The position numbers and the translations under genes are program-made. Under the pieces are notes generated by a model. It did no database searches. It saw only the letters and a list, made by a program, of their open reading frames with translations, and had not been told where the DNA came from. From Ferrovibrio sp. (GTDB lineage: Bacteria; Pseudomonadota; Alphaproteobacteria; Ferrovibrionales; Ferrovibrionaceae), in NCBI RefSeq assembly GCF_002796975.1, contig NZ_PEKV01000004.1:23552-77667 (forward strand): a stretch of DNA of 54,116 nt, in the 5' to 3' direction. Below are positions 17,663-26,464 of this stretch, piece after piece. Each line of letters begins with the position of its first letter. Position 1 is the stretch's first letter.

Positions 17663-18638
17663 GTGCCGGCTCCTTCGCGACCAGCCAGCAGGCGGCGTTG
17701 CTGTTGCCGGCCGGCATCGGGTCGGGCCGCTCGACGCGGCAGCGGTCGAACACCTTCGGACAGCGCGGATTGAAAGCACAGCCCTTCGGGATGGCATTCA
17801 GGCGCGGCATCGAGCCGTCGATCTGGGTCAGGCGCTCGGCCTTGTGGCCCATCGCCGGGATCGCGCCCATCAGGCCGACGGTATAGGGATGATGCGGGCG
17901 CTTGATCACATCCTGCACCGGGCCGATCTCGGCGATACGGCCGGCATACATCACGGCGACGCGGTCGGCGGTTTCGGCGATCACGCCCATGTCGTGCGTC
18001 ACCAGCATCACCGCGGTGCCGTGTTCGCGACACAGCCGCCTGAGCAACTGGATGATCTGCGCCTGGATCGACACATCGAGTGCCGTGGTCGGCTCGTCGG
18101 CGATGATCAGCTTCGGCTCGGCAGCCAGCGCAAGCGCGATCACGACGCGCTGGCGCATGCCGCCCGAGAACTGATGCGGATAGTGGGTGATGCGTTCGGC
18201 TGCCGAGGGGATGCCGACATCCTCAAGCAGTTTCACCGCACGGTCGCGCGCCTGCGCATGGGTCAGCGGCAGATGCGTCTGGATCGTTTCGATCAGCTGG
18301 TCGCCCACCTTGTAAAGCGGGTTCAGGCTGGTCAGCGGATCCTGGAAGATCGCACCGATCTGGCGACCACGAATGCGGCGCATCTCATGATACGGCAGAT
18401 TGTCGATGCGACGGCCTTCGAGACGGATCTCGCCGGACGCAATGCGCCCGGGCGGTTCAAGCAGGCCGATGATCGCCGCACCGGTCATCGACTTGCCGGC
18501 GCCGGACTCGCCCACCACGCCGAGCACTTCGCCGGCAGCGATTTCGAGCGATACGTCATCGACCGCGACAAGAGTGCCGCGCCGGGTCGGAAACTCGACC
18601 CGCAGATTCTTCACTTCAAGCAGCTTCGGGCTGGTCAT
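17655..18638 (-). CDS. oppD: peptide ABC transporter ATP-binding protein (OppD-like)
   Basis: A 327-residue ATPase with Walker A GESGAGKSM (a Met follows the Ser instead of the usual Thr/Val), signature FSGGMRQRVVIALAL, Walker B LIIADEPTTALD and the C-terminal oligopeptide extension ending with the cysteine-containing FNPRCPKVFDRCR. An ATG at 18638 and a GTG one codon earlier are both possible starts. It lies six bases after the oppC stop. It pairs with OppF as the heterodimeric motor on the cytoplasmic side. Confidence 0.93.
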   Translation of the reverse strand: MTSPKLLEVKNLRVEFPTRRGTLVAVDDVSLEIAAGEVLGVVGESGAGKSMTGAAIIGLLEPPGRIASGEIRLEGRRIDNLPYHEMRRIRGRQIGAIFQDPLTSLNPLYKVGDQLIETIQTHLPLTHAQARDRAVKLLEDVGIPSAAERITHYPHQFSGGMRQRVVIALALAAEPKLIIADEPTTALDVSIQAQIIQLLRRLCREHGTAVMLVTHDMGVIAETADRVAVMYAGRIAEIGPVQDVIKRPHHPYTVGLMGAIPAMGHKAERLTQIDGSMPRLNAIPKGCAFNPRCPKVFDRCRVERPDPMPAGNSNAACWLVAKEPAHV

Positions 18639-18644
18639 CACAAA

Positions 18645-19568
18645 TTACCGGAGCTTCGGATTGAGAGCATCGCGCAGCCAGTCCCCCAGCAGATTGACCG
18701 ACAGGACGAGAATGGCAAGCGCCGCGCCGGGGAAGATGGTGATCCACCATTCGCCCGACAGGAGGAACTGCTGGCCGGTATTGATCAGGGTACCGAGCGA
18801 CGGCTGGGTCGGCGGCAGGCCGACGCCGAGGAAACTCAGCGTAGCTTCGGTGATCACCGCAAGCGCCAGGTTGATGGTGGCGATCACCAGCACCGGGCCA
18901 AGCACATTGGGCAGCACATGGCGCAGCGCGATCAGCGGCCCGGGCAGGCCGATCACGCGGGCCGCCTGCACATATTCCTTGTTCTTTTCCACCAGCACCT
19001 GACCGCGCACGGTGCGGGCATACTGTACCCAGTAGCTGAGGCCGATGGAGACGATCAGCACGGTGATCGCGGCCTGACTGTGCTTGTCGGCGCCGAGCAG
19101 GCCGCGGGTGACGCCATCGACCAGCATTGCGATCAGAATTGCAGGGAAGGACAGCTGAACGTCTGCCACACGCATAATGAAGGCATCGATCGCGCCGCCC
19201 ATGTAGCCGGCGATCAGGCCGAGCGCGATGCCCAGCGTCATCGCAAAAATCACGGCGAGGAAGCCGACGCTGAGCGAGGTGCGCGAGCCATACATGATGG
19301 TCGAAAGAATATCGCGGCCCTGGTCGTCGGTGCCGAACAGGAATTTCGCCTCGCCACCCTCTTCCCAGACCGGCGGCTTGAAGCCGTCGGACAGATCGAG
19401 CGAGGCAAGATCGAACGGGTTATGCGGCGCCAGCAGCGGCGCGCCATAAGCCGAAATGAAGAAGATCGCGGTGATCGCGGCTGACACCATCACCAGCTTG
19501 TTGCGGGTAAAGCTGTACCAGATGTCGCTGTCGCGCGCGCGGCGCCAGTATTCGGCAAGCAGGCTCAT
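18645..19568 (-). CDS. oppC: peptide ABC transporter permease (OppC-like)
   Basis: A 307-residue inner-membrane permease with six predicted helices. The N-terminal OppC-specific segment and first helix (KLVMVSAAITAIFFISAYG) precede a periplasmic loop containing FLFGTDDQGRDILSTIMYGSR, a signature of DppC/OppC proteins. The EAA loop reads ARVIGLPGPLIALRHVLPNV. The ATG at 19568 overlaps the oppB TGA by one base (TGATG), implying translational coupling. It forms the pore with OppB. Confidence 0.94.
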   Translation of the reverse strand: MSLLAEYWRRARDSDIWYSFTRNKLVMVSAAITAIFFISAYGAPLLAPHNPFDLASLDLSDGFKPPVWEEGGEAKFLFGTDDQGRDILSTIMYGSRTSLSVGFLAVIFAMTLGIALGLIAGYMGGAIDAFIMRVADVQLSFPAILIAMLVDGVTRGLLGADKHSQAAITVLIVSIGLSYWVQYARTVRGQVLVEKNKEYVQAARVIGLPGPLIALRHVLPNVLGPVLVIATINLALAVITEATLSFLGVGLPPTQPSLGTLINTGQQFLLSGEWWITIFPGAALAILVLSVNLLGDWLRDALNPKLR

Positions 19569-20554
19569 CACTTGCTCCCCGATGTACGGCCCTGCGCGCG
19601 CAGGCGCGGATCGACCACGAAATACAGCATGTCGACGATAAGATTGATCACCACGAACACAAAACCGATCATGACGAGATAGGTGGACATCACCGGAATG
19701 TCGGCATAGACGACCGACTGCAGGAACAGCAGGCCGACGCCGGGCCAGGAGAACACGGTCTCGGTGATGATGGCGAAGGCGATGATGGCGCCCAGCTGCA
19801 GACCGGTAATGGTGATCACCGGCACCAGCGTGTTCTTCAGCGCATGGCCGAAATGGACGGCGCGATTGGACAGGCCGCGGGCGCGGGCGAACTTGATGTA
19901 GTCGGTGCGCAGCACCTCCAGCATCTCGGATCGCACCAGCCGCATGATCAGCGTGAGCTGGAACAGGCCGAGCGTGATCGAAGGCAGGATGATCGCTTTC
20001 AGGCCGCTGACGGTGAGCAGGCCGGTCGACCAGAATCCGAGTTTGATCGTATCGCCGCGACCGAACGACGGTAACCAGCCGAGGATCACCGCGAAGATGT
20101 AGATCAGCAGGATGCCGATCAGGAAAGTGGGCAGCGAAACGCCGATCAGCGACACCGTCATCATGGTGCGCGACAGCCAGCTGTTCGGATACAGGCCGGC
20201 GAACACACCCATCGGGATGCCGGCGACGAGCGCGAAGATGGCGGCGACCAGACTGAGTTCCAGCGTGGCAGGCAGACGATCGGCGATCATACGGCCGACC
20301 GGCTCGGTGGTCCGGTAGCTCAGACCGAACTTGCCCTGCACGGCATTGACCACGAAGCGGCCGAAGCGCACCGGCATGGGATCGTCGATGCCCAGGCTCT
20401 TGCGGAGCTCGACGATCTGGTCGGCCGGCGTGTCCTGACCGACGATGTTGGCCACCGGGTCGCCAACGAAATTGAACATCGCGAAGGAGACGAAGGCAAC
20501 CGCCAGCATCACCAGCGCGGCCTGCACGAGGCGGCGTACAATAAAAGCAATCAT
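19568..20554 (-). CDS. oppB: peptide ABC transporter permease (OppB-like)
   Basis: A 328-residue permease beginning MIAFIVRRLVQAALVMLAVA, the DppB/OppB first helix, followed by a roughly 90-residue periplasmic region containing GDPVANIVG and a PVRFGRFVVNAVQGKFGLSYR segment. Five further helices follow, with the EAA loop ARARGLSNRAVHFGHALKN. It lies 66 bases after the binding-protein gene, and that gap contains a very strong hairpin. It combines with OppC to form the inner-membrane channel. Confidence 0.94.
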   Translation of the reverse strand: MIAFIVRRLVQAALVMLAVAFVSFAMFNFVGDPVANIVGQDTPADQIVELRKSLGIDDPMPVRFGRFVVNAVQGKFGLSYRTTEPVGRMIADRLPATLELSLVAAIFALVAGIPMGVFAGLYPNSWLSRTMMTVSLIGVSLPTFLIGILLIYIFAVILGWLPSFGRGDTIKLGFWSTGLLTVSGLKAIILPSITLGLFQLTLIMRLVRSEMLEVLRTDYIKFARARGLSNRAVHFGHALKNTLVPVITITGLQLGAIIAFAIITETVFSWPGVGLLFLQSVVYADIPVMSTYLVMIGFVFVVINLIVDMLYFVVDPRLRAQGRTSGSK

Positions 20555-20568
20555 TGGGGCAGTATCCC

Positions 20569-20607
20569 TAACGGCGCGGCCCGGGCGGAAGCCCGGGCCG
20601 TCCGTTA
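20569..20607 (-). repeat. strong stem-loop between oppA and oppB
   Basis: A perfect 10-bp stem of CGGCCCGGGC against GCCCGGGCCG with a four-base loop is extended by outer TAACGG/CCGTTA arms after a small CG/T internal bulge. No U-tract follows in the direction of transcription. It therefore looks like an mRNA 3'-end stabiliser or partial attenuator for the oppA message, not a full terminator. Confidence 0.75.
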
Positions 20608-20620
20608 TGAGAGAACAGAC

Positions 20621-22237
20621 TTACTTGATCTTGACGAAGCGCAGCGGGAAGTAGTTGTCCGCCGGCTGCACGAGATCGACATTGTCCTTCGCGGCCCACA
20701 CCACGAACTGCTGATGCAGCGGGATGTAGCCGAAGTCGTCGAGGTAAGCCTTGGTGGCCTCCTTGATCATCGCGTCGCGCTTCGTCTTGTCGGTCTCCTG
20801 CTCCATCTTGTCAGACAGTTCGTCGACCTTCGCGTTCGAATAGCCACCCGCGTTGAACAGGCCCTTCTTGGTCTTCGCACTCGGGGTCTGGATCAGCGAC
20901 TCGAAGACGTTATGAACGTCGTAGGTCGCGGCCGGCGACCAGCCCAGCATGTAGAAGCTGGTATTCGGCGACTTCTCGATATCCGACGCGGTGCGCAGGA
21001 TCTTCGCGAAATACTTCGAACGGGTCTGGGCCAGCAGGTTCACCTTGATGCCGACCTTCGCCAGCATGGCAACCGACGCCTGGCAGATCGCTTCGTCGTT
21101 GACGTAGCGATCGTTCGGGCAGTCCATGCCGACTTCGAAGCCGTTCGGATAACCGGCATCGGCCAGCAGCTTCTTCGACAGCGCCGGATCGTACTTCGGA
21201 CGCACGTCGAGTTCCTTGTCGTAACCGTTCAGGCCCTGGCCCACCATCAGGGCGCTGGGGCGCGACTGGCCACGCATGACAGTGCGCTTGATCGCCTCGA
21301 TATCGATGGCGCGATAGAACGCTTCGCGGACCTTCTTGTCCTTGAAGGGGTTCTTGCCCTTGACGTTCGAATCCGGCAGCTCGTTGAGCTGCTGGTTGAA
21401 GCCGAGGAAGACGATGCGGGTTTCCGGGCCTTCGATGATGCGGCGACCGGCGGTCTTGCGGATACGCTCCACGTCCTGCGGCGGCACGGTGTAGATCATG
21501 TCGATCTCACCCGACAGCAGGGCGGCGACGCGGGTGGCGTCGTTGGCGATGCGCTGGAAGATCACCTCGGTGAGGTTATGTTCCGGTTTGTCCCACCAGC
21601 CCTTGTTCGGCTCGAGAACCGTACGCACGTCCGGCTCGCGGGTCTTCACGACGAAGGGACCGGTGCCGTTCGAGTTACGGGTAGCGAAGTTCTCTTCGTT
21701 CTTCGTCATGTCGGCAGCAAACTGGGCGTTGTTCTTCTCGGCCCAGGCCTTCGACATGATACCGATCAGCGCCAGCTTGTCGGCCAGCAGCGGATCCGGA
21801 TACTTGGTGTCGATCTCGACGACGAAGTCGCTGACCTTGCGCACTTCCTTCACCGAAGTGAAGTTGCCGCCGAGGTTCGAGCCCTTGCCCATCGCGCGAT
21901 TGTAGGAGAACACCACGTCGTCGGCAGTAAAGGCCTCGCCACCGGCGAACTTCACGCCCTGGCGCAGTTCGAAGCGCCACAGGGTCGGGCTCTTGTTTTC
22001 CCACTTCGTCGCCAGCGACGGCTCGAGCTTCAGGTTGCGATCGCGGCGCACGATCGGCTCGTAGACGTTGGCCATGAAGGTGAGCAGGAACGTCTCATTG
22101 CGGGCGTACGGATCCATCGAACTGACGTCGCCGTCATTGCCCCACTTGAACGTCTTGGCCGAACTCGGCTGCGCGCCGAGCAGAGCGACCGTGGCAACCG
22201 CTGCAACCAGCGACGCCTTGAAGAACTTGCTTTGCAT
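20621..22237 (-). CDS. oppA: ABC transporter substrate-binding protein, family 5 (OppA/DppA-like)
   Basis: A 538-residue periplasmic binding protein with a classic signal peptide (basic MQSKFFK, hydrophobic ASLVAAVATVALLG, cleavage after PSSA). The SBP_bac_5 fold is supported by FELRQGVKFAGGEAFTADDVVFSYNRA, GTGPFVV and KVREAFYRAIDIEAI, all typical of peptide and nickel binding proteins. It is the promoter-proximal gene of an A-B-C-D-F operon. Tandem palindromes occupy the upstream gap. The ligand is not fixed by sequence; the AstE-like deacylase just upstream hints at acylated amino acids or peptides. Confidence 0.93.
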   Translation of the reverse strand: MQSKFFKASLVAAVATVALLGAQPSSAKTFKWGNDGDVSSMDPYARNETFLLTFMANVYEPIVRRDRNLKLEPSLATKWENKSPTLWRFELRQGVKFAGGEAFTADDVVFSYNRAMGKGSNLGGNFTSVKEVRKVSDFVVEIDTKYPDPLLADKLALIGIMSKAWAEKNNAQFAADMTKNEENFATRNSNGTGPFVVKTREPDVRTVLEPNKGWWDKPEHNLTEVIFQRIANDATRVAALLSGEIDMIYTVPPQDVERIRKTAGRRIIEGPETRIVFLGFNQQLNELPDSNVKGKNPFKDKKVREAFYRAIDIEAIKRTVMRGQSRPSALMVGQGLNGYDKELDVRPKYDPALSKKLLADAGYPNGFEVGMDCPNDRYVNDEAICQASVAMLAKVGIKVNLLAQTRSKYFAKILRTASDIEKSPNTSFYMLGWSPAATYDVHNVFESLIQTPSAKTKKGLFNAGGYSNAKVDELSDKMEQETDKTKRDAMIKEATKAYLDDFGYIPLHQQFVVWAAKDNVDLVQPADNYFPLRFVKIK

Positions 22238-22348
22238 CGTCCCCTATTCCTTCTCCCAACGAATGACATCGACCTGTATTTTTCAGGCCGTATGCTGACA
22301 GGCCCGCCCCCGCGGTGCCTGCAGCGCTGGGCGGATCATAGGCGGCAG

Positions 22349-22377
22349 GACGTATATACGTCTACAGCTACTGTAGA
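22349..22377. promoter_or_regulatory. two overlapping palindromes upstream of the opp operon
   Basis: GACGTATATACGTC (22349-22362) is a perfect 14-bp palindrome. It overlaps by two bases TCTACAG-CTA-CTGTAGA (22361-22377), an inverted repeat with perfect 7-bp arms. Both lie in the 293-base gap before oppA, about 112-140 bases upstream of its ATG. They look like operator sites for one or two dimeric regulators. No regulator gene is adjacent. Confidence 0.6.
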
Positions 22378-22530
22378 AACGCCAGAGCCAAAAAACCGGC
22401 CCCGTGCCTGCCCTTAAGGCATCTGCAAGCGGGATTAACGCGGTGCGGAAATGGACCAATCTGCGCCGGAATGGTTCACATTCCGGCCACCGCACGACAT
22501 GGTAAATGCGGGTGTGCTTATGATAGCGGC

Positions 22531-23487
22531 CTAGGAGAGTCTCCTGGCCAGCAGCACAGCGTCCCTGCCCTTCACGATCCGGCGAGCCGGCATCACCAGC
22601 GTGCAGCCTCCGTCGGGTGCACGCAGTTCCTCGCCGTCATCGGTGGCGATCAAGGTACCGGCGGGCAGCTCTTCAAAGCCGATGAAATCGCCGGCAAAGC
22701 GGAAATGATCGGTCCTGGCGACCATTGCGTCAGTCACTTCATAGCGCTTCGGCGCACCGGCTTCGGCTTTGTATTGCGCCGCAAGATCGGCCGGGATCAG
22801 CCCATAGAAGTCGAGGAAGCGCATGGCGACGGCAATGGCGATCTCGCCGCTGCTGCGCGCAAAATGCTGGCCACACTCCACCACCACTGCGAGCGGACTC
22901 GCGTCAGGATTGCCGAAAGCGCCGTACTGGATCAGCGGCCGGCCGGAATGCTTCACGCCCGGCAGGATGACGTGATGCAGCGGTGCGTGCAGGTGGCGCA
23001 CCAGCGGATCGAGCTTGGCATGCGGCTCGTAGATCAGCATCGACGGCACGGCATAGGAGGTGGAATGCAGATCGAGCAGGCCGTCGGCCTCGGCATAGAT
23101 ATGCCTCAGCGCACGGGCGCGCTTCACATCCACGGTGGCATCCGGCCCTTCCAGTGTGTCGACATCCCAGACGCGGTTGAAGTCGCGTTCGACATAGCGG
23201 GACTCGAACGGCCTGGCCGGATCGAAGTTGTGATAGGCATCCACATTCGCAAATGCCAGGGTCAGCTTGCCGCGCAGCGGGCGAATGCCCTGCTCGAACA
23301 GATGGGTGACCGCCACCATGCCGCAGAATTCGTTGCCATGCGTCAGGCCATTCACGACCACATGCGGGCCCGGTCGGCCTGAGTCGAAGGTATGTACGTA
23401 ATCGACGCCGCGATTGCCGGCGCGATAGGCCGACAGATCCTTCGGCATCACTTCGATCGGGGGCAGTTCCAGATGCTGACTCGTCAT
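22531..23487 (-). CDS. succinylglutamate desuccinylase/aspartoacylase-like zinc hydrolase
   Basis: A 318-residue metalloprotein of the AstE/AspA (M14-like carboxypeptidase fold) group. Zinc ligands are visible as THGNEFCG (His and Glu) and LDLHST (His), and the catalytic Glu in VVVECGQH. Family members remove an acyl group from N-acyl amino acids or act on related amides in the cytoplasm. The last 80 residues form the usual beta-rich domain. The gene lies upstream of, and on the same strand as, the opp operon but 293 bases away, and 10 bases downstream of a LysE-type exporter, with which it probably forms an operon. Confidence 0.87.
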   Translation of the reverse strand: MTSQHLELPPIEVMPKDLSAYRAGNRGVDYVHTFDSGRPGPHVVVNGLTHGNEFCGMVAVTHLFEQGIRPLRGKLTLAFANVDAYHNFDPARPFESRYVERDFNRVWDVDTLEGPDATVDVKRARALRHIYAEADGLLDLHSTSYAVPSMLIYEPHAKLDPLVRHLHAPLHHVILPGVKHSGRPLIQYGAFGNPDASPLAVVVECGQHFARSSGEIAIAVAMRFLDFYGLIPADLAAQYKAEAGAPKRYEVTDAMVARTDHFRFAGDFIGFEELPAGTLIATDDGEELRAPDGGCTLVMPARRIVKGRDAVLLARRLS

Positions 23488-23497
23488 GCTGCTGTCT

Positions 23498-24136
23498 TTA
23501 CCTCAGTAAAAAACTGCCAATGCCATACAAACCGAAGCTGAGCATCAGCAAACCGGAAGTCCCATTGATCCATTTCAGGCCGCCATTGCCAAGCCGTTCG
23601 CGGAAGGCCCCGGCCAGACCGGCCAGCGACAGCCACCAGACCGACGAGCCGGCGAAAACGCCAAGCACCAGCCACAGGGCCATCGCGTTCGAGAGCCCGA
23701 AAGCGCCGATGCCGAAAAAGGCGAAAATGCCGAGAAAGGCAACGATGGTGATCGGATTGGTGGCGGTAAGAATGAAGGTGGACGCGAAGCAGGCGATCGG
23801 CCGCTCGTTATAGGTGCGCGCGGCGGAGACGGCAGGTTCGGGATGCAGCGCGGCGCGCAGCATACGCCAGGCCATGAACAGCAGAAACAGACCGCCGCAG
23901 AGACGGAATGTCGCTTCATGCGCCTGCAGCCAGTTCGAAACCAGGCTGAGGCCGAAAGCGGCGACGCAGCCATAGGCCGCGTCCGCGATGGCGGCGCCAA
24001 GGCCAGACATCAGGCCGGCGATGCGGCCCTGGTGCAGCGTCCGCTGCACGCAAAGCACCCCTACCGGACCGACCGGCGCAGCGATGATGAACCCTGCCAC
24101 AATGCCCTTGCCCAGCATCAGCAGGTTGTCCCACAC
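23498..24136 (-). CDS. LysE family translocator
   Basis: A membrane exporter of the LysE/RhtB type with six predicted helices. The first helix contains the family signature GFIIAAPVGPVGVLCVQRTL, and the third to fourth region has FILTATNPITIVAFLGIFA. Members export amino acids. The start is uncertain: the GTG at 24136 (212 residues) has GGAG upstream and gives a normal-length N-terminus; a TTG at 24196 and an ATG at 24118 are alternatives. It is followed after 10 bases by the deacylase gene, so the pair may deacylate a compound and expel an amino acid product, which is inference. Confidence 0.85.
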   Translation of the reverse strand: MWDNLLMLGKGIVAGFIIAAPVGPVGVLCVQRTLHQGRIAGLMSGLGAAIADAAYGCVAAFGLSLVSNWLQAHEATFRLCGGLFLLFMAWRMLRAALHPEPAVSAARTYNERPIACFASTFILTATNPITIVAFLGIFAFFGIGAFGLSNAMALWLVLGVFAGSSVWWLSLAGLAGAFRERLGNGGLKWINGTSGLLMLSFGLYGIGSFLLR

Positions 24137-24338
24137 CGCATCGAACTCCGAGAGATGAAAAACGCCGCCCGTCCGGGCTCTGGTTCCGGCGGACAATTAT
24201 GCAGTGCTGGCCTGTAGCATACCGCTGCCGGAGGCGCAAACACTGCCCCAGTCATTCTGGCTCCATCACTATTACGAAATCTGGCGCTTATCCTAGGGCC
24301 TGATGGAAGCTATCCCATTGGCAGACAAGGAGTTCCAG

Positions 24339-25007
24339 ATGAACCAGGTTACCCCCAAACCGACCCCTGCCCCCAGCCGGCGCAGCCGCGTCGTGCGTGT
24401 TGGCGACCGCGGCCATTACGATGCCGCCACGCTGCATGCGATCCTCGATGCCGGCTATGTCTGCCACGTCGCCTTCGTGCAGGACGGCCAGCCATTGGTG
24501 ATCCCGACCGCCTACTGGCGCGAGGGCGACTACCTCTACATCCATGGCTCGACCAGAAGCCGCATGGCCATAGCACTGGCTGCCGGCATCCCGGCCAGCG
24601 TCGCGGTCACGCTGCTGGATGGTCTCGTGCTGGCGCGCTCGGCTTTCCATCATTCGATGAATTATCGCTCGGTGGTGGCGATGGGGGTGTTCGAGAAGAT
24701 CCCCGACGACCACAAGATGGCGGCGCTGGAAGCTTTCACCGAACGCGTCGCACCCGGCCGCTGGGCGGATATCCGCGCGCCGAACCGGCAGGAGATGAAG
24801 GGTACCATGGTGCTGCGCCTGCCGCTGACCGAGGCCTCGGCCAAGATCCGCAGCGGTCCGCCGAAGGACGACGCGGAGGATATGGCGGTTCCGGCCTGGG
24901 CCGGTGTGCTGCCTTTCGCGCAGGGTTTCGCGGCCCCGGTGCCCGATCCGCAGCTGGCCGCCAGCGTGGCCTTCCCGGACTACCTCAGGGCTTTGACCAG
25001 CCGCTGA
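24339..25007 (+). CDS. pyridoxamine 5'-phosphate oxidase family FMN-binding protein
   Basis: A 222-residue split-barrel flavoprotein of the PNPOx-like/NimA type. The conserved HAILDAGYVCHVAFVQDGQPLVIPTAYW opening and the YLYIHGSTRSRMAI strand-turn are typical of the FMN-binding face. VAVTLLDGLVLARSAFHHSMNYRSVVAMG is also characteristic. AAGGAG precedes ATG 24339 at good spacing; an upstream ATG at 24303 lacks one. It converges with, and overlaps by 28 bases, a MocR regulator, a family often involved in vitamin B6 control. The true substrate is unknown. Confidence 0.87.
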   Translation: MNQVTPKPTPAPSRRSRVVRVGDRGHYDAATLHAILDAGYVCHVAFVQDGQPLVIPTAYWREGDYLYIHGSTRSRMAIALAAGIPASVAVTLLDGLVLARSAFHHSMNYRSVVAMGVFEKIPDDHKMAALEAFTERVAPGRWADIRAPNRQEMKGTMVLRLPLTEASAKIRSGPPKDDAEDMAVPAWAGVLPFAQGFAAPVPDPQLAASVAFPDYLRALTSR

Positions 25008-26452
25008 ACCGCGGCCTCCAGCTCGTCTTCCGGGAAAGCGGCAAAGCCCAATACGAGCCCGCTGACCGGCCGGGCGATGGCATAGCGCGACAGCGGCATC
25101 GCGCTCAGGCCCGCCGCCCGAACAGCGTCAGCGGCGGCACGGTCATCGCGGCCATCGCGGAAGCCCACCGCCAGGTGCAGGCCGGCCTCGGTGGCGCCGA
25201 TCTCGAACAGGTCGGCGGCGTGGCGTTGTAGACTATCCAGCAGGGCGGCACGGCGCTTGCGGTACAGCACCCGCATGCGCCGCACATGCTGGGCGAGATG
25301 GCCTTCGGCGATGAAGCGCGCCAGCACCGCCTGCGAGGCCGGCGGTGCGAAACCGTCCGCCGTCGCCTTCAGCCGCAGGAAACCCTCCACCAGCGCCGGG
25401 GGCAAAACGACATAGCCAAGCCGCAGGCCGGGGAACAGCACCTTGCTGAAGGTGCCAACATAGAGCACGCGTTCGCCGCCATCCAGCCCCTGCAGGGCCT
25501 GCAACGGCGGACCGCCATAGCGGAACTCGCAGTCGTAATCGTCCTCGACGATCCAAAGGCGGCGGGCGCGCGCTTCCGCCAGCAGGGCCAGCCGTCGCGC
25601 CAGAGGAAGTGTCATGCCGAGCGGGAACTGGTGCGAGGGGGTCAGCATCACCAGCTTGGGCGTCGGCTGCAGCCGGGCCAAGGCGGCCGGGTCGAAGCCC
25701 TGGGCATCGACCGGGACCGGATGCAGCTTGGCCCCCACCCCGGCCAGCGCCTCGCGCAGGCCGACATAGCCGGGGTCTTCCACCGCCACGGCATCACCCG
25801 GATCGAGCAGCAGCCGGCCGATCAGATCGAGCGCCTGCTGGGCGCCGGAGACGATGACGATGGTCTCCGGCGTGCAGGCGACGCCGCGGGAATTTGTCAG
25901 GTAACCTGACAAATTCTGCCGCAGGTCTTGCAGTCCCTGCGCCGGCCCGTTGGCCAGCAGACGCAGGCTGTCCCGGCCGCGCAGGGTCTGGGCGGTCAGC
26001 CGCCGCCACAGGTCGAGCGGGAATTCATCCAGTGCCAGCGGCCCGGTCGCGAAGGGCTTCGCCGGAAACTGGCCGGGGAAAGACTCGCCTTCCGCGTGTA
26101 TCCGGCCGAACCGGTCGGAGCGGCGGGAGAGGACCGGTTCGGCCGGTCTGGCGACCGTGTCGCCGATGCCTTCCGGGGGCAGGTCGGCGGCGACGAACAG
26201 CCCGGCGCCGCGCCGGCTTTCCAGGTAACCCTCCGCCACCAGACGTTCGAGGGCGGCCATCACGGTGTTGCGGCCGAGCCCCAGTTCGGTGGCCAGTGTT
26301 CGGCTGGAGGCCAGACGTTCGCCAGGCGACCATTCCCCGGCCAGCACCGCCTTGCGGATCGCGGCGTATAACTGCTCCTGCAGGCTGGCATCGCCGGGTC
26401 CTCTGGTGGGCCTGAACCAGCCAATAAACCGTCCTGCCGCGCGCCGCGCCAT
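24980..26452 (-). CDS. MocR-type regulator (GntR HTH fused to aminotransferase-like domain)
   Basis: A 490-residue regulator. An N-terminal GntR winged helix (about residues 25-92, with LASSRTLATELGLGRNTV as the recognition region) is fused to a fold-type I aminotransferase-like domain. The PLP lysine is probably in YVGTFSKVLFPGLRLGYV. The closest described group is PdxR/GabR, where PLP and a ligand set DNA binding. Its last 28 bases overlap the flavoprotein gene on the opposite strand. A 27-base palindrome lies inside its coding sequence at 25890-25916. The upstream region is unusually AT-rich. Confidence 0.92.
   Translation of the reverse strand: MARRAAGRFIGWFRPTRGPGDASLQEQLYAAIRKAVLAGEWSPGERLASSRTLATELGLGRNTVMAALERLVAEGYLESRRGAGLFVAADLPPEGIGDTVARPAEPVLSRRSDRFGRIHAEGESFPGQFPAKPFATGPLALDEFPLDLWRRLTAQTLRGRDSLRLLANGPAQGLQDLRQNLSGYLTNSRGVACTPETIVIVSGAQQALDLIGRLLLDPGDAVAVEDPGYVGLREALAGVGAKLHPVPVDAQGFDPAALARLQPTPKLVMLTPSHQFPLGMTLPLARRLALLAEARARRLWIVEDDYDCEFRYGGPPLQALQGLDGGERVLYVGTFSKVLFPGLRLGYVVLPPALVEGFLRLKATADGFAPPASQAVLARFIAEGHLAQHVRRMRVLYRKRRAALLDSLQRHAADLFEIGATEAGLHLAVGFRDGRDDRAAADAVRAAGLSAMPLSRYAIARPVSGLVLGFAAFPEDELEAAVQRLVKALR
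25890..25916. repeat. 27-base intragenic palindrome in the MocR gene
   Basis: A perfect inverted repeat with 13-base arms (GAATTTGTCAGGT and its reverse complement) around one central A. It encodes part of LRQNLSGYLTNSRGV in the aminotransferase-like domain. The region keeps family spacing, so it does not look like an in-frame insertion. The local codons (aat, ttg, tca, aca) are AT-rich in a gene otherwise dominated by GC-rich codons. It could be a regulator-binding site or an RNA hairpin. Confidence 0.85.
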
Positions 26453-26464
26453 CAGATCTCACAA

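Noticed and set aside
17262..19484. 740-codon open frame antisense to the opp ATPase and permease genes
   Set aside because: It lies opposite well-supported ABC transporter genes, its translation is Arg/His/Gln-rich and resembles no family, and such antisense frames are common in GC-rich DNA.
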